Origin: Symsagittifera roscoffensis
Taxonomy: Eukaryota; Xenacoelomorpha; Acoela; Convolutidae
DNA length: 64,000 nucleotides
Direction: 5' to 3'
Assembly (NCBI RefSeq): GCF_963678635.1
Contig: NC_087067.1
Coordinates: forward strand, 45,518,515 to 45,582,514
Shown: one piece after another, positions 1-11,750 of the stretch
Layout of the letters: every line of letters starts with the position of its first letter
How positions within the stretch are numbered: position 1 is the stretch's first letter
Notes under the pieces: generated by a model
What the model was told of the DNA's origin: nothing
Seen by the model: only the letters and a program-made list of their open reading frames with translations
Databases searched by the model: none
Position numbers and translations under genes: made by a program

Positions 1-410
1 ATAGGGATCATTAGGTATAAGTTTTTACATAGGGATCATTAGCTATGAAAAATTATACATAGGGATCATTGGTTTTACTTAGGGAACAATATATACAGGG
101 ATCATCAGTTATACATAGATTGAAAAGAAAATTGAAAAAAATATATGATAAAAAAATTGAAAAAAAAATTGAAGAAAAGTTTGAAAAAAATTTGAAAAAA
201 AAAATTGAAAAAAAATTTTTTGAAAAATTTTTTTTTGGAAATTTTTGGATGAAACAATTTTTTGAAATTTTTTTTACATAGGGATCATTAGGTATAAATA
301 CTTTACATAGGGATCATTAGGTATAAATATTTTACATAGGGATCATTAGGTATAAATATTTACATAGGGATCATTAGGTATAATCTATACCCAATGATCC
401 CTGTAGGGAT
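1..410. repeat. Minisatellite with a roughly 25-bp unit and a terminal hairpin
   Basis: Units of the form acatagggatcattaggtat plus a short A/T tail recur about three times before base 110 and four times from 276 to 382. An A/T homopolymer-rich stretch at 120-275 separates the two clusters. The array ends in an inverted repeat: 367-382 (GGGATCATTaGGTATA) pairs with 386-401 around a 3-nt loop with one mismatch. A C-run follows at 413-421. The small ORF across the A-rich part is low-complexity and not a gene. Confidence 0.8.
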
Positions 411-454
411 CATCCCCCCCCCGATCCCAGTGTCGTATATCTATACTACTACAT

Positions 455-966
455 GATTCAATGTTAATTGAAATAGCTAAGGTTGCTCTCTGATTTCAAT
501 GTTTTTGAAGAACTCCAAAAAATCGAAACTCTTCCTATTAGTTTTTTTTGATACGGTATCAATATTTTGTAGTAGCATTTAGATACTTAAATTTAGTTTT
601 AAATTAGGCAGTTCCAAAAAAAACTATAGTAAATTTTAATGCCGTGTTTTTGTATATGAAATGGGGCCTAAGTTTTGTCATCAAAAACATCGTTCCAAAT
701 TCATAATATCAAAAGGACATCAATTTAAAACATATTGGACGATGTTTGAGAGATAAGTTCGAACAGAACACTCAGATATCTATACAATAAAGGGTGTCAA
801 TAAACCTGCAAGCAGTAGCTAGTAGGAAGAGGCGTCAAAACCAAAAAACCGTATTAGTTTTTGGTAAAACTTGATCTCGAACCAAACTGACCAAAATAAA
901 CAGTGAGTTTTCCTGGCAAGTTTTCTGAAAAACTCTCAATTTTTTGATGTTAAACTTAATGAAGTT
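455..966. repeat. Dispersed repeat, copy 1 (partner at 4470-4980)
   Basis: The stretch beginning near tgctctctgatttcaatg and running through a conserved cgtcaaaaccaaaaaaccgt block reappears in the same order and orientation at 4470-4980, with scattered substitutions and small indels. No ORF of note and no terminal repeats are visible. The family is not recognised; it flanks the 1.29-kb tandem duplication on both sides, so it may mark a larger old duplication. Confidence 0.75.
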
Positions 967-1062
967 CAACCTCAAAGCTACTCTCTGGTTCAAAGGAGTT
1001 GTCTAGCCATATATGTAGTTCCTATGATTAAGCGCGAGCACTCCCAGACGACAACTGCTTGG

Positions 1063-2356
1063 AAAAAAGAAGTATAGGAAAAGTTGTTACAAGTTCCCAG
1101 TATAACTATCAAGTCTGACAAAAGCGAACACAGCAGATATAATTACCAAAAAAATTTTGTTGAATAAGTATACGTACTTTATATGGTATAACATGAATCA
1201 ATAAAATTTTCACAATCTACAATTTTTTCACATCTATCTGAGTCTTTGCCAATATTAATTACGATAAAAGTCTAAAAAATTGAAAATCTACATTTCAACT
1301 GACGATAGACTAAACAATTTGAGCTATTTGATTACGCTCCAAACATACCATTCACGATTTTGTCAATGATCAGAAACTTGATAAATTGCATCAGTCAGCC
1401 ATACTTGATTATCTCGAAAGCCGTCCTAGAAGCTGAGCCAAATCAAACCATCTCTAAGAAAATTGAATGAAGTCACAAACAAGGGTCACGAGCAAAAATG
1501 ATCAAATTAAAATAATGCTGATCAAATTAGAAGCGGTACATTTGCTTAATAATAAATTAGGACCAGCGAAAAGCTTATTTTTGATATAGGTTGAAATTTT
1601 TTTTATTGTGATTGAACTATCGAAACTAGTTAACATCTTTAATTCTTTTTGTTGTTTCTCTTAAAAACAGCGTTTGCTCATTTTACTTCCTTCACAACGA
1701 AATGCTTCTCAAATGAAGCAGTTGTTCCGGCTTTCAAAGAAAATTGGATTATTTGTTCTTGGGATGGGTTTTTTATTCAGTCAGCTTTCGACTCTTCATC
1801 TGAACAAGAGAACACTGATAAAAGCTGTAGGCTCGAAAAAACTAGGGCGCCAAAATGTCCCTGTATAATTTTCTAAACGCAACATGAATTATCAACCATT
1901 GAGAGACAAGAGAATTCAGAAAGGGACAGTGAAGGATTTTGTGGAACACTAATTGTACCAAATTCTAAGTATCTCACAGGAGATGAGAGTGAGGGAGATT
2001 AAAAGCTCTTAAAATGGTATACGTATCCTTCCTCACCAAACATGAATGTCTGCTTGAAACAATTGAATTGATACTCAAAAAAAGGCTACTTGGCTGAATG
2101 ACTGCATTTGCTAAGATAAATGACCTTGCATTTGAAATTTGATTATATTGGTTTAGTTGTGAAGGTTGAGATCAAAAGTCGCTACTTTTTGGAAACTTTT
2201 TTAATGTTGTGAATAATAATTATTTTGCGTCAAAGGAGTGGGAACAAGCAGATTGATATAAATAAGGACTTTTCTCTCAGCAGGATTGTAATCCATCAGG
2301 AGGTTTCTCATTCCTCAGGGTCTGGTCAACCCAATCTTTGAGCGATGATCAATAGA
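1063..2356. repeat. 1.29-kb tandem duplication, unit 1
   Basis: Head-to-tail duplicate of 2357-3651. The repeat starts at the A-run before gaagtataggaaaag and ends at gcgatgatcaataga. By eye the two units differ at four places: one A indel (near 1615/2909), C/T (near 1731/3026), G/T (near 1857/3152) and A/G (near 2236/3531). A 75-codon open frame at 1649-1876 starts at TTG and is duplicated too; it has no recognisable domain and I do not call it a gene. Confidence 0.9.
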
Positions 2357-3651
2357 AAAAAAGAAGTATAGGAAAAGTTGTTACAAGTTCCCAGTATAAC
2401 TATCAAGTCTGACAAAAGCGAACACAGCAGATATAATTACCAAAAAAATTTTGTTGAATAAGTATACGTACTTTATATGGTATAACATGAATCAATAAAA
2501 TTTTCACAATCTACAATTTTTTCACATCTATCTGAGTCTTTGCCAATATTAATTACGATAAAAGTCTAAAAAATTGAAAATCTACATTTCAACTGACGAT
2601 AGACTAAACAATTTGAGCTATTTGATTACGCTCCAAACATACCATTCACGATTTTGTCAATGATCAGAAACTTGATAAATTGCATCAGTCAGCCATACTT
2701 GATTATCTCGAAAGCCGTCCTAGAAGCTGAGCCAAATCAAACCATCTCTAAGAAAATTGAATGAAGTCACAAACAAGGGTCACGAGCAAAAATGATCAAA
2801 TTAAAATAATGCTGATCAAATTAGAAGCGGTACATTTGCTTAATAATAAATTAGGACCAGCGAAAAGCTTATTTTTGATATAGGTTGAAATTTTTTTTAT
2901 TGTGATTGAAACTATCGAAACTAGTTAACATCTTTAATTCTTTTTGTTGTTTCTCTTAAAAACAGCGTTTGCTCATTTTACTTCCTTCACAACGAAATGC
3001 TTCTCAAATGAAGCAGTTGTTCCGGCCTTCAAAGAAAATTGGATTATTTGTTCTTGGGATGGGTTTTTTATTCAGTCAGCTTTCGACTCTTCATCTGAAC
3101 AAGAGAACACTGATAAAAGCTGTAGGCTCGAAAAAACTAGGGCGCCAAAATTTCCCTGTATAATTTTCTAAACGCAACATGAATTATCAACCATTGAGAG
3201 ACAAGAGAATTCAGAAAGGGACAGTGAAGGATTTTGTGGAACACTAATTGTACCAAATTCTAAGTATCTCACAGGAGATGAGAGTGAGGGAGATTAAAAG
3301 CTCTTAAAATGGTATACGTATCCTTCCTCACCAAACATGAATGTCTGCTTGAAACAATTGAATTGATACTCAAAAAAAGGCTACTTGGCTGAATGACTGC
3401 ATTTGCTAAGATAAATGACCTTGCATTTGAAATTTGATTATATTGGTTTAGTTGTGAAGGTTGAGATCAAAAGTCGCTACTTTTTGGAAACTTTTTTAAT
3501 GTTGTGAATAATAATTATTTTGCGTCAAAGGGGTGGGAACAAGCAGATTGATATAAATAAGGACTTTTCTCTCAGCAGGATTGTAATCCATCAGGAGGTT
3601 TCTCATTCCTCAGGGTCTGGTCAACCCAATCTTTGAGCGATGATCAATAGA
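2357..3651. repeat. 1.29-kb tandem duplication, unit 2
   Basis: Second unit of the direct duplication, offset 1294-1295 bases from the first. Its end at 3651 abuts the remnant of a MULE transposase N-terminus. Because the units are nearly identical, either the duplication is very recent or the assembly has kept two haplotypes or collapsed reads; the sequence cannot tell which. Confidence 0.9.
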
Positions 3652-3849
3652 TGAAGAGGAAGACTTACCTGCTGATTGACTTAGATTTTCAAGGTATTCG
3701 GTTTCTGCTGATAATTTTGTCTCGCCTACCTTAAAACGATTTGTCTGGTGTGTAATGGTGTTGCTTTTTGTTCCGACCATTGAAAATGGGAGTAACTTTG
3801 TATTCGGGTGTGTTTTATTTTTTTTTTCAATTTTTTGTTTTCCAGGCAA
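3652..3849 (-). pseudogene. FLYWCH-MULE transposase N-terminal fragment
   Basis: The minus-strand open frame matches, position by position, the start of the better preserved copy at 7660-8301. Both have a lysine/asparagine-rich stretch, then a PFSM or YFPI block, then a GTKS/SRNKK stretch leading into the start of a FLYWCH zinc-finger-like domain. It is cut off at 3651 by the tandem duplication before any zinc-binding cysteine. No ATG lies in a sensible place, so this is a broken exon, not a gene. The assignment rests on similarity to the neighbouring copy, whose core I recognise as MULE-like. Confidence 0.45.
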
Positions 3850-4367
3850 AATCAGCTACCACAAATAATCATCGGACAGGGTTGAGTGATATCTCATATT
3901 AAAGAAGCCCCTTCACCCGTGATTCAAATGACATCAAAAAATATCAAAGAGTTTTCACAGTGTCGAGAAAAACCGGTTTGAAATTTTTGATTTTTGGTCT
4001 AATTTCGAGCTAATTAGTAAGGTAGTTAGTGATTGCAATAGCTTATTTAGGCTTACTTTAAGCCGTGCAAACTTAGCTTCACTCAAGTAAAGGTAGTTTT
4101 TGGAGTGTTTTAGTCCAGTTTTGCTAATCAAAAGTTTAAAAATTCAAAAAATTTCCGCGAGAAACTTTGAAAAAATTTATGAACATTTTCAATTTTTATT
4201 TTTCGTTTTTCTTGTCATTATTCTTCAAAATTTTTTTTCAATTGACCTGTTTATTATGATTCTCAATTATTATTAGGTTCGATTATTTTGTTTAAATTTT
4301 TTTATCACAACATGCAGAAAAAAAACGACACCAATTTGAGAAAACAGTTTTGCACTTTTAAAACTGT

Positions 4368-4420
4368 GGTCGGAACATTCTGTGCTACTTGCACAGTAAC
4401 CGACTATCCTTGCTGTTATG
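4368..4420. repeat. Hairpin module, CTGTGC variant
   Basis: GGTCGGAACATT is followed by the inverted repeat CTGTGC-tactt-GCACAG and then by AACCGACTATC. The same arrangement recurs at 13066-13112. A variant with CAGGGC-ttt-GCCCTG recurs at 8728, 14220 and 35833. Here and at 8728 and 13066 it lies several hundred bases upstream (minus strand) of MULE transposase remnants, so it may be the terminal or subterminal module of that transposon. Confidence 0.55.
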
Positions 4421-4469
4421 TGTGATTACTGTGTGAGTCTGGAGGCAGCTAAATTCTATTTTTTTGTCT

Positions 4470-4980
4470 CAACTTCAATGTTGCTAGAAATCTCTAAAGA
4501 TGCTCTCTGATTTCAATGTTTTTGAAGAACTCCAAAAAATCGAAACTCTTCGTATTAGTTTTTTTGATACGATATCAAGATTTCGTGGAAAGTAATAAGA
4601 TACTTAAATTTGATCTTTAATGAGGCAGTTCCGAAAAAAAATTATTTTTAATTTTGTTGCCGTGTTTTTGTATAAGAAATGGGGCCTCATTTTTGTCATC
4701 AAAAACATCGTTCGAAATTCATAATATCAAAAGAACATCAGTTTAAAATATATTGGACGCTGTTTGTGAGATAAGTTCGAACAGAAAACTGAGATATCTA
4801 TACAATGTAGGGTGTCAATAAACCTACAAGCAGTAGTTAGTAGGAAGAGGCGTCAAAACCAAAAAACCGTATTCGTTTTTGGTAAAACTTGATCTCGAAC
4901 CAAACTGACCAAAATCAACAGTGAGTTTTAGTGGCCAGTTTTCTTTTAAAATTTTCGACCTTTTGATGTTAAACTTAACT
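4470..4980. repeat. Dispersed repeat, copy 2 (partner at 455-966)
   Basis: Same order of blocks as copy 1, including tgctctctgatttcaatg near the start and the aggcgtcaaaacc block. It diverges by single-base changes and short indels. No coding potential seen. Confidence 0.75.
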
Positions 4981-7659
4981 GCAAACAAAACCAGGTTAAA
5001 GGTTCTACAACGTCAGCAGATTGTTTCTAGCAAATAAGGTTTCGACGGAAAAAATTGAAGAAGTAAGAACAATAAAACGAAACGAAAAAACTTGTTGCTT
5101 GTTTCAGGTACAATTATATGAGGTTCAAAAACTTCAATTATATGAGGTTCAAAAAGTAAAGTTATAAGATCTCAACAATGCAGCATTGCAGTGACTCAGT
5201 TAACAGTTTCATTCAAAATTTTGAAGCAGGTAATTTTTTAGGAGAAGAGGTACGACTCGAGTGTCTCCAAACAAAGCAAAAATTTAGCATAAAAACAAAA
5301 CAAAAACAAACATCTGTACGTACGCGTAAGCTATCTAATGTTCTGACTGAATTTGACACAGAAATTCGATCAAAAATTATCAATATGAGTAAATCAGTTT
5401 TGAGTAGATTTCGGCGCAACTTTGCAGACTACTGTATAGTTGGTTCGGAATTTTTCACAGATAGTTTTTGGAGTCATATCAAGTATCATATGTAAAAATT
5501 TGACAATGAATTAAGTTTCGATGAAAATATGCTTCTCAAAGTTCGTTCACGGCACTGTAAACAGGCTTGATAGCGTTCAATGTCCGGTCAAGAGGAAGCT
5601 CTTTGAATGCTAAACTATCAAGTTTTTGTAGCGTCCATAGCTTGAAAACAGGATTGTTTTTCATTGGTTGTTTTTCTGTGGCCAAAACCGCTTACGTGTG
5701 TTGGAAACGTCAGCCATTATGGCAATTAGGACCAGTGGCAGGAATCGTTGGATCGGTTTTTTGCTAGTTGACAAAGTGGACTAGACAGATCTGTTTGTTC
5801 TTGATCATTGCTTTTTAAGAAAATTGATTTAACCTTCAATTTGCGTGATGCCAAGCTCATGATACCGAAACGTGAAGCAAATTTCCACTTTACGACTAGC
5901 TAATCAAAATGAAATATTCAAAGTTTCTAATGCAACCCACAAAGATTTCTATTATGTAAGTTGCTTTTCAAACTCAAAGAACATCGTCTTCGTTGTGATG
6001 TTATTGAGCACAACAGACATTGCAATCTTCATCTCAATTGAGCAACATTTAATACTAAAAAATCGGTGGATCAAGATAGCCCAGAAAGTACTTGAGGTTG
6101 ATTGAAACATTTTTAGTGACAGTAAAAATTAATTTTTCAAAAGTGTTGTTACTTCAACAGAGATCTTAAAAAACTAGAAGCTGAAGTCATGAAGTGAAGA
6201 AACATTCATTTGATAGTATAGGGATAAAATGAGTATACCTGAGAAAAGATATTTGTAGAAAACATGAACATTAGTTCAATAATCATAAAACATCTACGTT
6301 TCATATGATCTGAAGAAAAAGGAAAACACAGATATTTAGAAGATTGGAAGTAGATTTCGAGAAATTTAGGCGGAGAGTTAAGCTAAAGATCGGTACTGGC
6401 ATTAACTAAGCATTATTTTAAGAAAACTTGAAACAGTGAAACGATTTTTTATCGAACTTTGTTGATAAAATCGAAACTTCAAGTGAAGTTTTCGAAAAAG
6501 TAGAAAACAGACAATGGTATCCAGTTGCTTAAATTATCCAGGTAGTTACGTTCAAAAAGCATAGGTGTTCGCTGCCATAACTTTCATCGAGAATTGAAAA
6601 ATTATATATCCTAACCTGCGCGAGCATAACCGAGCCCTGTTTAAACATTACTCAATGGATCACAGCCCTATAGCGACTGGAATTTGCCTCATACCGGTTA
6701 TAACTTGGCTATTGATAAAAGAATTATAAGAAAATTGTGTTAATTTTATTGATCCGATCTTATTTATTTTCTGATAATATTGGTGTGAAAATTATTAGAA
6801 AGATTGATAGGGAAATACAACGATTCCGCGGCAGTTTAAGAGTTATAAGAGTTAGAACAGAGTAACTGAGAAATATTGAAGAAAGTTAGTTTTAATGTTA
6901 TTTTCAATGTATTTTTAAGGCTTAGTTTTAATGTAATGTATGCAACATCATCCATCGTTCTGCAATAATAAACAAATGTCTTAACGAAATAAAAAAGTAG
7001 AATGTGATCCTGTAATTGTAAAAATTTTATTGGATGCTCAGACCCTAATTTAACCAATTATCTCTCCACCAATCAGTTAACCGATCAATTTTTAGCTTAC
7101 CAATCAACTGCTCAACTAGTTGCAATTATTTCTCAAATGAAAAATGAAATGGGATATCACGCATAAATTTTCAAAATGCATTGAATCAACTGAACTTGAA
7201 CGGTATCTGAACCTGAACGGTGAATACTGTATCATCTGTAGGGTTGTAAGAAATTATCACCAAAAAATAATCGTCGATATTTCATATCTTTATTGATATT
7301 TTTTCATAGCCCAAGTACCGATACATATATATTTTTCAAGCAGATGATCACAGAAAGTAATTGGAACTAAGTAGGCCCTTGAAATTTCCAAATTTTGCAA
7401 TTATGAATACTTCATTGAAAAAATTGAAAAAACTTCTCGCAAAATATCCAGAGGTTGTGTCAAGCAGCAATAATTCTTCCGAAGTAGAGGTTATCAGCTA
7501 AAGATTAGAAGCCAGAACTAATGGAACGGTAAAGGCAAAGACAAATCACATTTTTTTATTCACAAAATTTAGTGGAGAAACCTACCCGCCAGTTTACCCT
7601 AGAAATGCTATTATGAGCGTAATACCGAGATATTGCAAGGTAGTGAGGAAGTCGGACTG
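4981..7659. other. Intergenic stretch without a supported gene
   Basis: AT-rich sequence with many short open frames, none with recognisable domains. A 105-codon ATG frame at 5178-5495 is listed separately. The part 6060-6480 is related to the degenerate repeats at 11.75-13.64 kb: it shares the GGATCAAGAT motif and an 'atcg.tactg.cattaa' block. Around 7030-7140 are short AT-rich inverted motifs (AATTG/CAATT types) that also occur near 11.57-11.66 kb. Confidence 0.5.
5178..5495 (+). CDS. Unrecognised 105-aa open frame
   Basis: ATG-started frame with a mixed, charged composition, Lys/Thr-rich around residues 35-55 and aromatic-rich near the C-terminus (FRRNFADYC, FFTDSFW). I do not recognise a family. 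A weak pyrimidine-AG lies upstream at about 5101-5107 (gtttcag), which could be a splice acceptor, so this could be one exon of something larger. Nothing else supports expression; treat it as a low-confidence open frame. Confidence 0.15.
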   Translation: MQHCSDSVNSFIQNFEAGNFLGEEVRLECLQTKQKFSIKTKQKQTSVRTRKLSNVLTEFDTEIRSKIINMSKSVLSRFRRNFADYCIVGSEFFTDSFWSHIKYHM

Positions 7660-8301
7660 TCTATCCAAACTCTTCAGTCTTAATTTGGGTAAACGGTGGG
7701 GGCCAATTTGAAAATTCCATCGCCCATAATATTTTTTAAACGAACCAAAAAATCTAGGCCTTCAGTTGTCGCAAAAATTACGAGACCAATTTCTTGATGA
7801 AAAACAAATTCTTTACATTTTTTCTTTTTCGCCATGAACCCTCAATTTTCACGTCTTCACGTTTTTATGCATCCTCAATTCTGGTAAAACTTCGGCACTT
7901 TTTCGGCTCATACTTTTTCTGATTTTTTCGTATTTTGGGGGCAAAAAATCTTCAGAAGTCCCCTGTATCGCTTCGTCATACGATTTCTTCAAACTTCTAC
8001 TGACATTTTGCTCAACCCTCTGAATCATTATTTTTCGAAAATTTTCTTGCTGAATTTTTTCGTCTGGGGGGAGTTGATTGTGTTCTCCAGGTTTTTTGAT
8101 AACCGAATTTGAGTCTCCTGTTATTGTAACACGCGATGAACAATTGATTTCACAACATTTAAAATAAATAAAGTTTTCATTAATTTTAGTTCGGAACATA
8201 AATCTGTGTATTATTAAATTTTGACCCTTTTTGTTCCGACTTTCGATAGGAAAGTAGCGGAATATTTGTGCTCGGGGTGGGTTTTTTTTTTCTTCAGACA
8301 A
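7660..8301 (-). pseudogene. FLYWCH zinc-finger / MULE transposase fragment
   Basis: The minus-strand frame 8301-7849 (150 codons, opening at a TTG, so not a true start) contains a FLYWCH-type finger: hydrophobic/aromatic strands, then FKCCEINCSSRV (the zinc-binding cysteine pair) and EHNQLPPD (the histidine end). A helical basic stretch follows, as in proteins where FLYWCH precedes a MULE transposase. Past the stop, the minus strand at about 7795-7690 reads GLVIFATTEGLDFLV followed by GDGIFKLAP, which matches the family pattern around the first catalytic Asp (DGTFK-like). The frame is broken between the two parts and the rest of the transposase is missing. Mutator-like transposase remnant; identification from motif pattern only. 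Confidence 0.6.
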
Positions 8302-8727
8302 ATTTCGACTTTTAAACTAGCCATTTTTGACGGAATTTTTTTTATATGTCATTCAAAAGGTATTGTTGTCCTGCGCTCAAATTTGAAAAGTTATTTTACC
8401 TGTGATTATTTTTCGTAAAGTTACGGGGGTTTAAAGATTGCCATTTTGGCCAATTTGGGACAATTAACGCGCGATATACTTCGCGCTATTAACGCGTAAG
8501 CGGAGATTTATTCCGCCTCAGAAATCGTTCCAAAATGGTTGAACGAAGCTTACTTGCCATAATTGATTTGTTACAAGGAACGAAATCTATCTTCTTATTC
8601 TTTATATGGCATGTGGGGGGATTATTTTCATAAACAATTTCAAATTTTAGAAAAAAAAAACATTTTCGTTTCATTTTATTTCATTTAATTTTTTTATGTT
8701 TTTACTGCTGCTCCATAAACCTTAAAA

Positions 8728-8775
8728 GGCAGTCGGAACATTCAGGGCTTTGCCCTGATACGAGCAGTCTTGTTT
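8728..8775. repeat. Hairpin module, CAGGGC variant
   Basis: AGTCGGAACATT followed by the perfect inverted repeat CAGGGC-ttt-GCCCTG, then GATACGAGCAGTCTTG. Nearly identical to 14220-14268 and related to 35833-35880. It lies about 430 bases upstream of the MULE fragment at 7660-8301. Confidence 0.65.
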
Positions 8776-9908
8776 GTTTTTGGCTTCGATAAAAGAAAAA
8801 TCCATATTTAGTTAGAAAATAATAAATAAAACTGTTTTGAAACATGTGGTATTTATTCTCAAAAGCTCAACCGGAACGAAAATTTTCGTTTCCGCTACCT
8901 TTCTAAGTTATTTCTAATTTTAAATGCAAATTTTCTGCTTCATGACACTATTTTTTCTTATTCGGCTTGAAGTCTGGCACCCGTTGCTTGCAGGTCGCAA
9001 AAAAGTTGACATTGTTTGTTGTCCGTCGTTTTCCAATCTTATTCTGTAAACAGCAAGTTGTTTTTTGATATGAATCATCGAATTACTCTATCCGGAACCT
9101 TTTCTCCCGGTTAATTTCTTGCCGCGTTTGCATTTCCAGAGATGTGCTGTGTTTTTTTAGCAAAATATTTCAAGGCAGGAAACGTTTTTCGCTAGGCATG
9201 TCATGAATTATTCTAATAAAACGCAATAGGCCAAAGAGCTGGAAAGAATAACATTGAAAAAAATTTCGTTTTGAGCAGGGAGCAATACGAAAAGTCTAAG
9301 TAGAGCAAACTGGGTGAATATTGAGAGGCCAGGCAGAGTAAAAATGGTTACGTTGCATTATTTAGACAACCGCGTATTCAGGCTCTTCAGTATTTAGACA
9401 AAACTTGAACAAACCAATCAGAATAGAGAAAGCAAAAATAAAAATCACTCAAGAAAAATGAAATATTATTGGACAAAACTTTAACCGATATTTTAGGCAG
9501 AATTTTAAGCCGACAGAAAGTTAATAGTTTGAGAAAGTTCATTTTTTTTCAAAAGTTTTGACAAATGACTGCAACTCCCTCCCAATACATTTTCGATAGC
9601 AAGTGACCCCCCAGATAAGACTTTTTCATGCGAATTATTTTTTCGTCCAATAACTGATATTATCGTTGTTTTTTCGGGGCTGGTTCACCGCGCAAAATTC
9701 TTCGTAATTGCATGCGAGATTCGATTTCTTGCAACTTAACTTTTTTCAGCAAATTCCAAAAGTTTGGCCAAACGACCTCAAATTTTTTTGTTCCATCTCA
9801 TATTCCAAGTTTCGTTTTCGATGGTAGTTCTCATGGTAACATCACTGTCAAAAACATTCCACATAACAAGGGGGGTGTAACCACTTATCAAAAATTCACT
9901 AATGTACT
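8776..9908. other. Intergenic stretch, nothing recognised
   Basis: AT-rich DNA with poly-T tracts and only short open frames with no recognisable domain. No tRNA, terminal repeat or duplicated block could be seen. Confidence 0.5.
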
Positions 9909-10800
9909 TCAATTTTTTTCAAAATTTTGTTGTCGAGAAAAAAATTCCGATAATTCGGACTGATATGTTTGGAAAAATCTAATCAGCTCATCAACGAGTA
10001 AAAAAAGCAAATTGAATAGTCTACAAACTATCAAGTGCAGGGTCGGATCATTTTTTATTTTGTCTTGAAAATCCGAGTTCCTGAGGTTTTCGGAAAATAA
10101 ACTGGGTATAGTGAAACCACCATCCGAGATGGCGCGTGACGTGAAACACTTTTTCGATTGACGGCATGATCCCAATTTCAAAATTAGCCAAAATAATTTT
10201 GACATTAAAGGCCAATTTAAAAAAAAGGCATTTTTGGGTCAAACTCTTGAAAAATTTTTGGTATGTTTCTTCACTTTTTTGCATGATAAATGCCCAGACG
10301 ATCGGTACTTTCCAAGTTTCACTCGATCCGAAAATTGCATAAATTTGTAGGAACGGTCGGGGGGGGGGGGGGGCATTTTGAAGGTTTCATTCCCCAAAAT
10401 GTTTTTTGATCTCACCAAAAAATCGAGTCCTTGAATTATTGCAAATATTAGCAGATCATTTTTGGGTGTGGGGTTTGGCACTTTGTTCTTCGCTTTTGGC
10501 TGAATGCTGGCGGTAAACATTTTTCATCTGCTTCCTGTACTTGATTTTCATCAATTGTTTTCGGGGGGTCAACTGGGTTTTTTCAAATTTTTCGGTGATA
10601 TTTTCCTTAAACTTTTGCTCCGACACGCGATCTTCTGGGGACAAGTGGGGATGCATGTTTATTAATGTTTTTATTATTTGAACTTTCTAGAGTTAATCGG
10701 GACGAGCAACTATCGATAACGCATCTATAGTATTCAGTATTTTCTCTTTGTCTGTTTTTTTATAGAAACAACCAACAAAAAGTAAGTTTTCCCCTTTAAA
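9909..10800 (-). pseudogene. MULE-type transposase, degenerate copy
   Basis: Read on the minus strand, successive frames carry the family in order. Near 10770-10700 is a FLYWCH cysteine segment (YRCVIDSCSSRL), then HPHLSPEDR (end of the finger) in the frame 10656-10456. Frame 10520-10239 reads LLIFAIIQGLDFLV and a degenerate GNETFKM in place of the Asp-containing first catalytic motif. Frame 10284-10048 reads ETYQKFF, LANFEIG (DFE-like second motif with the Asp lost) and HYTQFIFRK (the conserved His region). At least two frameshifts and two missing catalytic residues make it inactive. It is related to 7660-8301 but more complete at the C-terminal side. A run of 14 G at about 10360-10374 lies inside it. 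Confidence 0.6.
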
Positions 10801-11750
10801 CGGGGCTTTCGACAGAAAACTCTTTTATTTTGCGATAATTTATTACCAATTTTTGGCCAATTGAGAGATCAAATCGTTGGATTTCAATTTTTCGCTTAAT
10901 TTGGCCTTAAGAATTTGATTCGTTTTGCCCATTCAGATTTGAGTATTTACTTTGTCTCAATACTGACTAGTATGAATACGCGGTTGTCTAAATGCTGGCC
11001 GCACTCCGTAAAAACCGAATAATTTTATGCATCAACTACGACATTTGGGTTCCCATGATATATGTACTTCACGGTGCTAGGGCTTTTAGCAGACCGGTTA
11101 TTTAGCAGACCGGTTTTTTAGCAGGCTCAGAACAATTATAAAGTGTGATAGCTAGCTTCAAACGCGGCATTGGCGATTAGCGACCGCTCGATCTGCTGCG
11201 CTCCAGTTCAACACAAGTGTTATTGTGCGCGTCAATCTTTGTTTTGCGGCTAATTTAGACTGCTGAGTTTCTAAAGTTGATAGTTCTAATGACAAATTGT
11301 GAGATAATTGTCTCATTTGGGGAAGCTTGGCCCCAGACTGAGCGTCTTTTTGAGTCTGTCAATCAAACATCCATCACTTTATTACGTTGGTCTGCTAAAA
11401 GACTCATTTTTTTATGCTTAAAGGATGGTCTGCTAAACGATCGGTCTCCTCATTTCACACCTACATAGAGTGGCACCATTTTCATTTTCATCATTTATTT
11501 CATACATGCTTCTACAAGTTATAAGTCAACTCAGTCACTGGCATTGCCCATTTAACTGCAATTAATTGCAATTAATCGCCCCCCTAGCAGTGAATTGATT
11601 AATTAGATATTTCTTCCCAATCAGTTAATTGGATCAATAATTGCAATTAATTGCTCCCCAATAATTTTCTTGCAAAATCGTTATATCGTATCAACACAAA
11701 TTGTGCAAAATGAAAGTTTCAGAAACGATCAACCAATGCCATGAGAAAAA
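10801..11750. other. Intergenic stretch with short direct repeats
   Basis: No gene seen. At 11090-11125 TTAGCAGACCGGTT is directly repeated. At 11540-11665 there are several AATTAATTGC/GCAATTAATT inverted motifs. The open frame at 11277-11468 has no recognisable content. Confidence 0.45.

Noticed and set aside
1649-1876. Duplicated 75-codon frame as a tandem gene pair
   Set aside because: It opens at TTG, has no domain, and is copied only because the whole 1.29-kb unit is duplicated.
3763-4384. TGTTCCGACCA ... TGGTCGGAACA as terminal inverted repeats of a small element (also 8229-8740 and 12711-13080)
   Set aside because: The left arm lies inside coding sequence of the MULE N-terminal exon in all three copies, so it is not an element end; the match may be chance.
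8728-8775. Helitron 3' end (hairpin near the terminus)
   Set aside because: The sequence after the hairpin ends in CTTG, not CTRR, and no TC start or Rep/helicase coding was found.
10360-10374. G-run as a regulatory G-quadruplex
   Set aside because: A single homopolymer of 14 G inside a decayed transposase; no further G tracts nearby.
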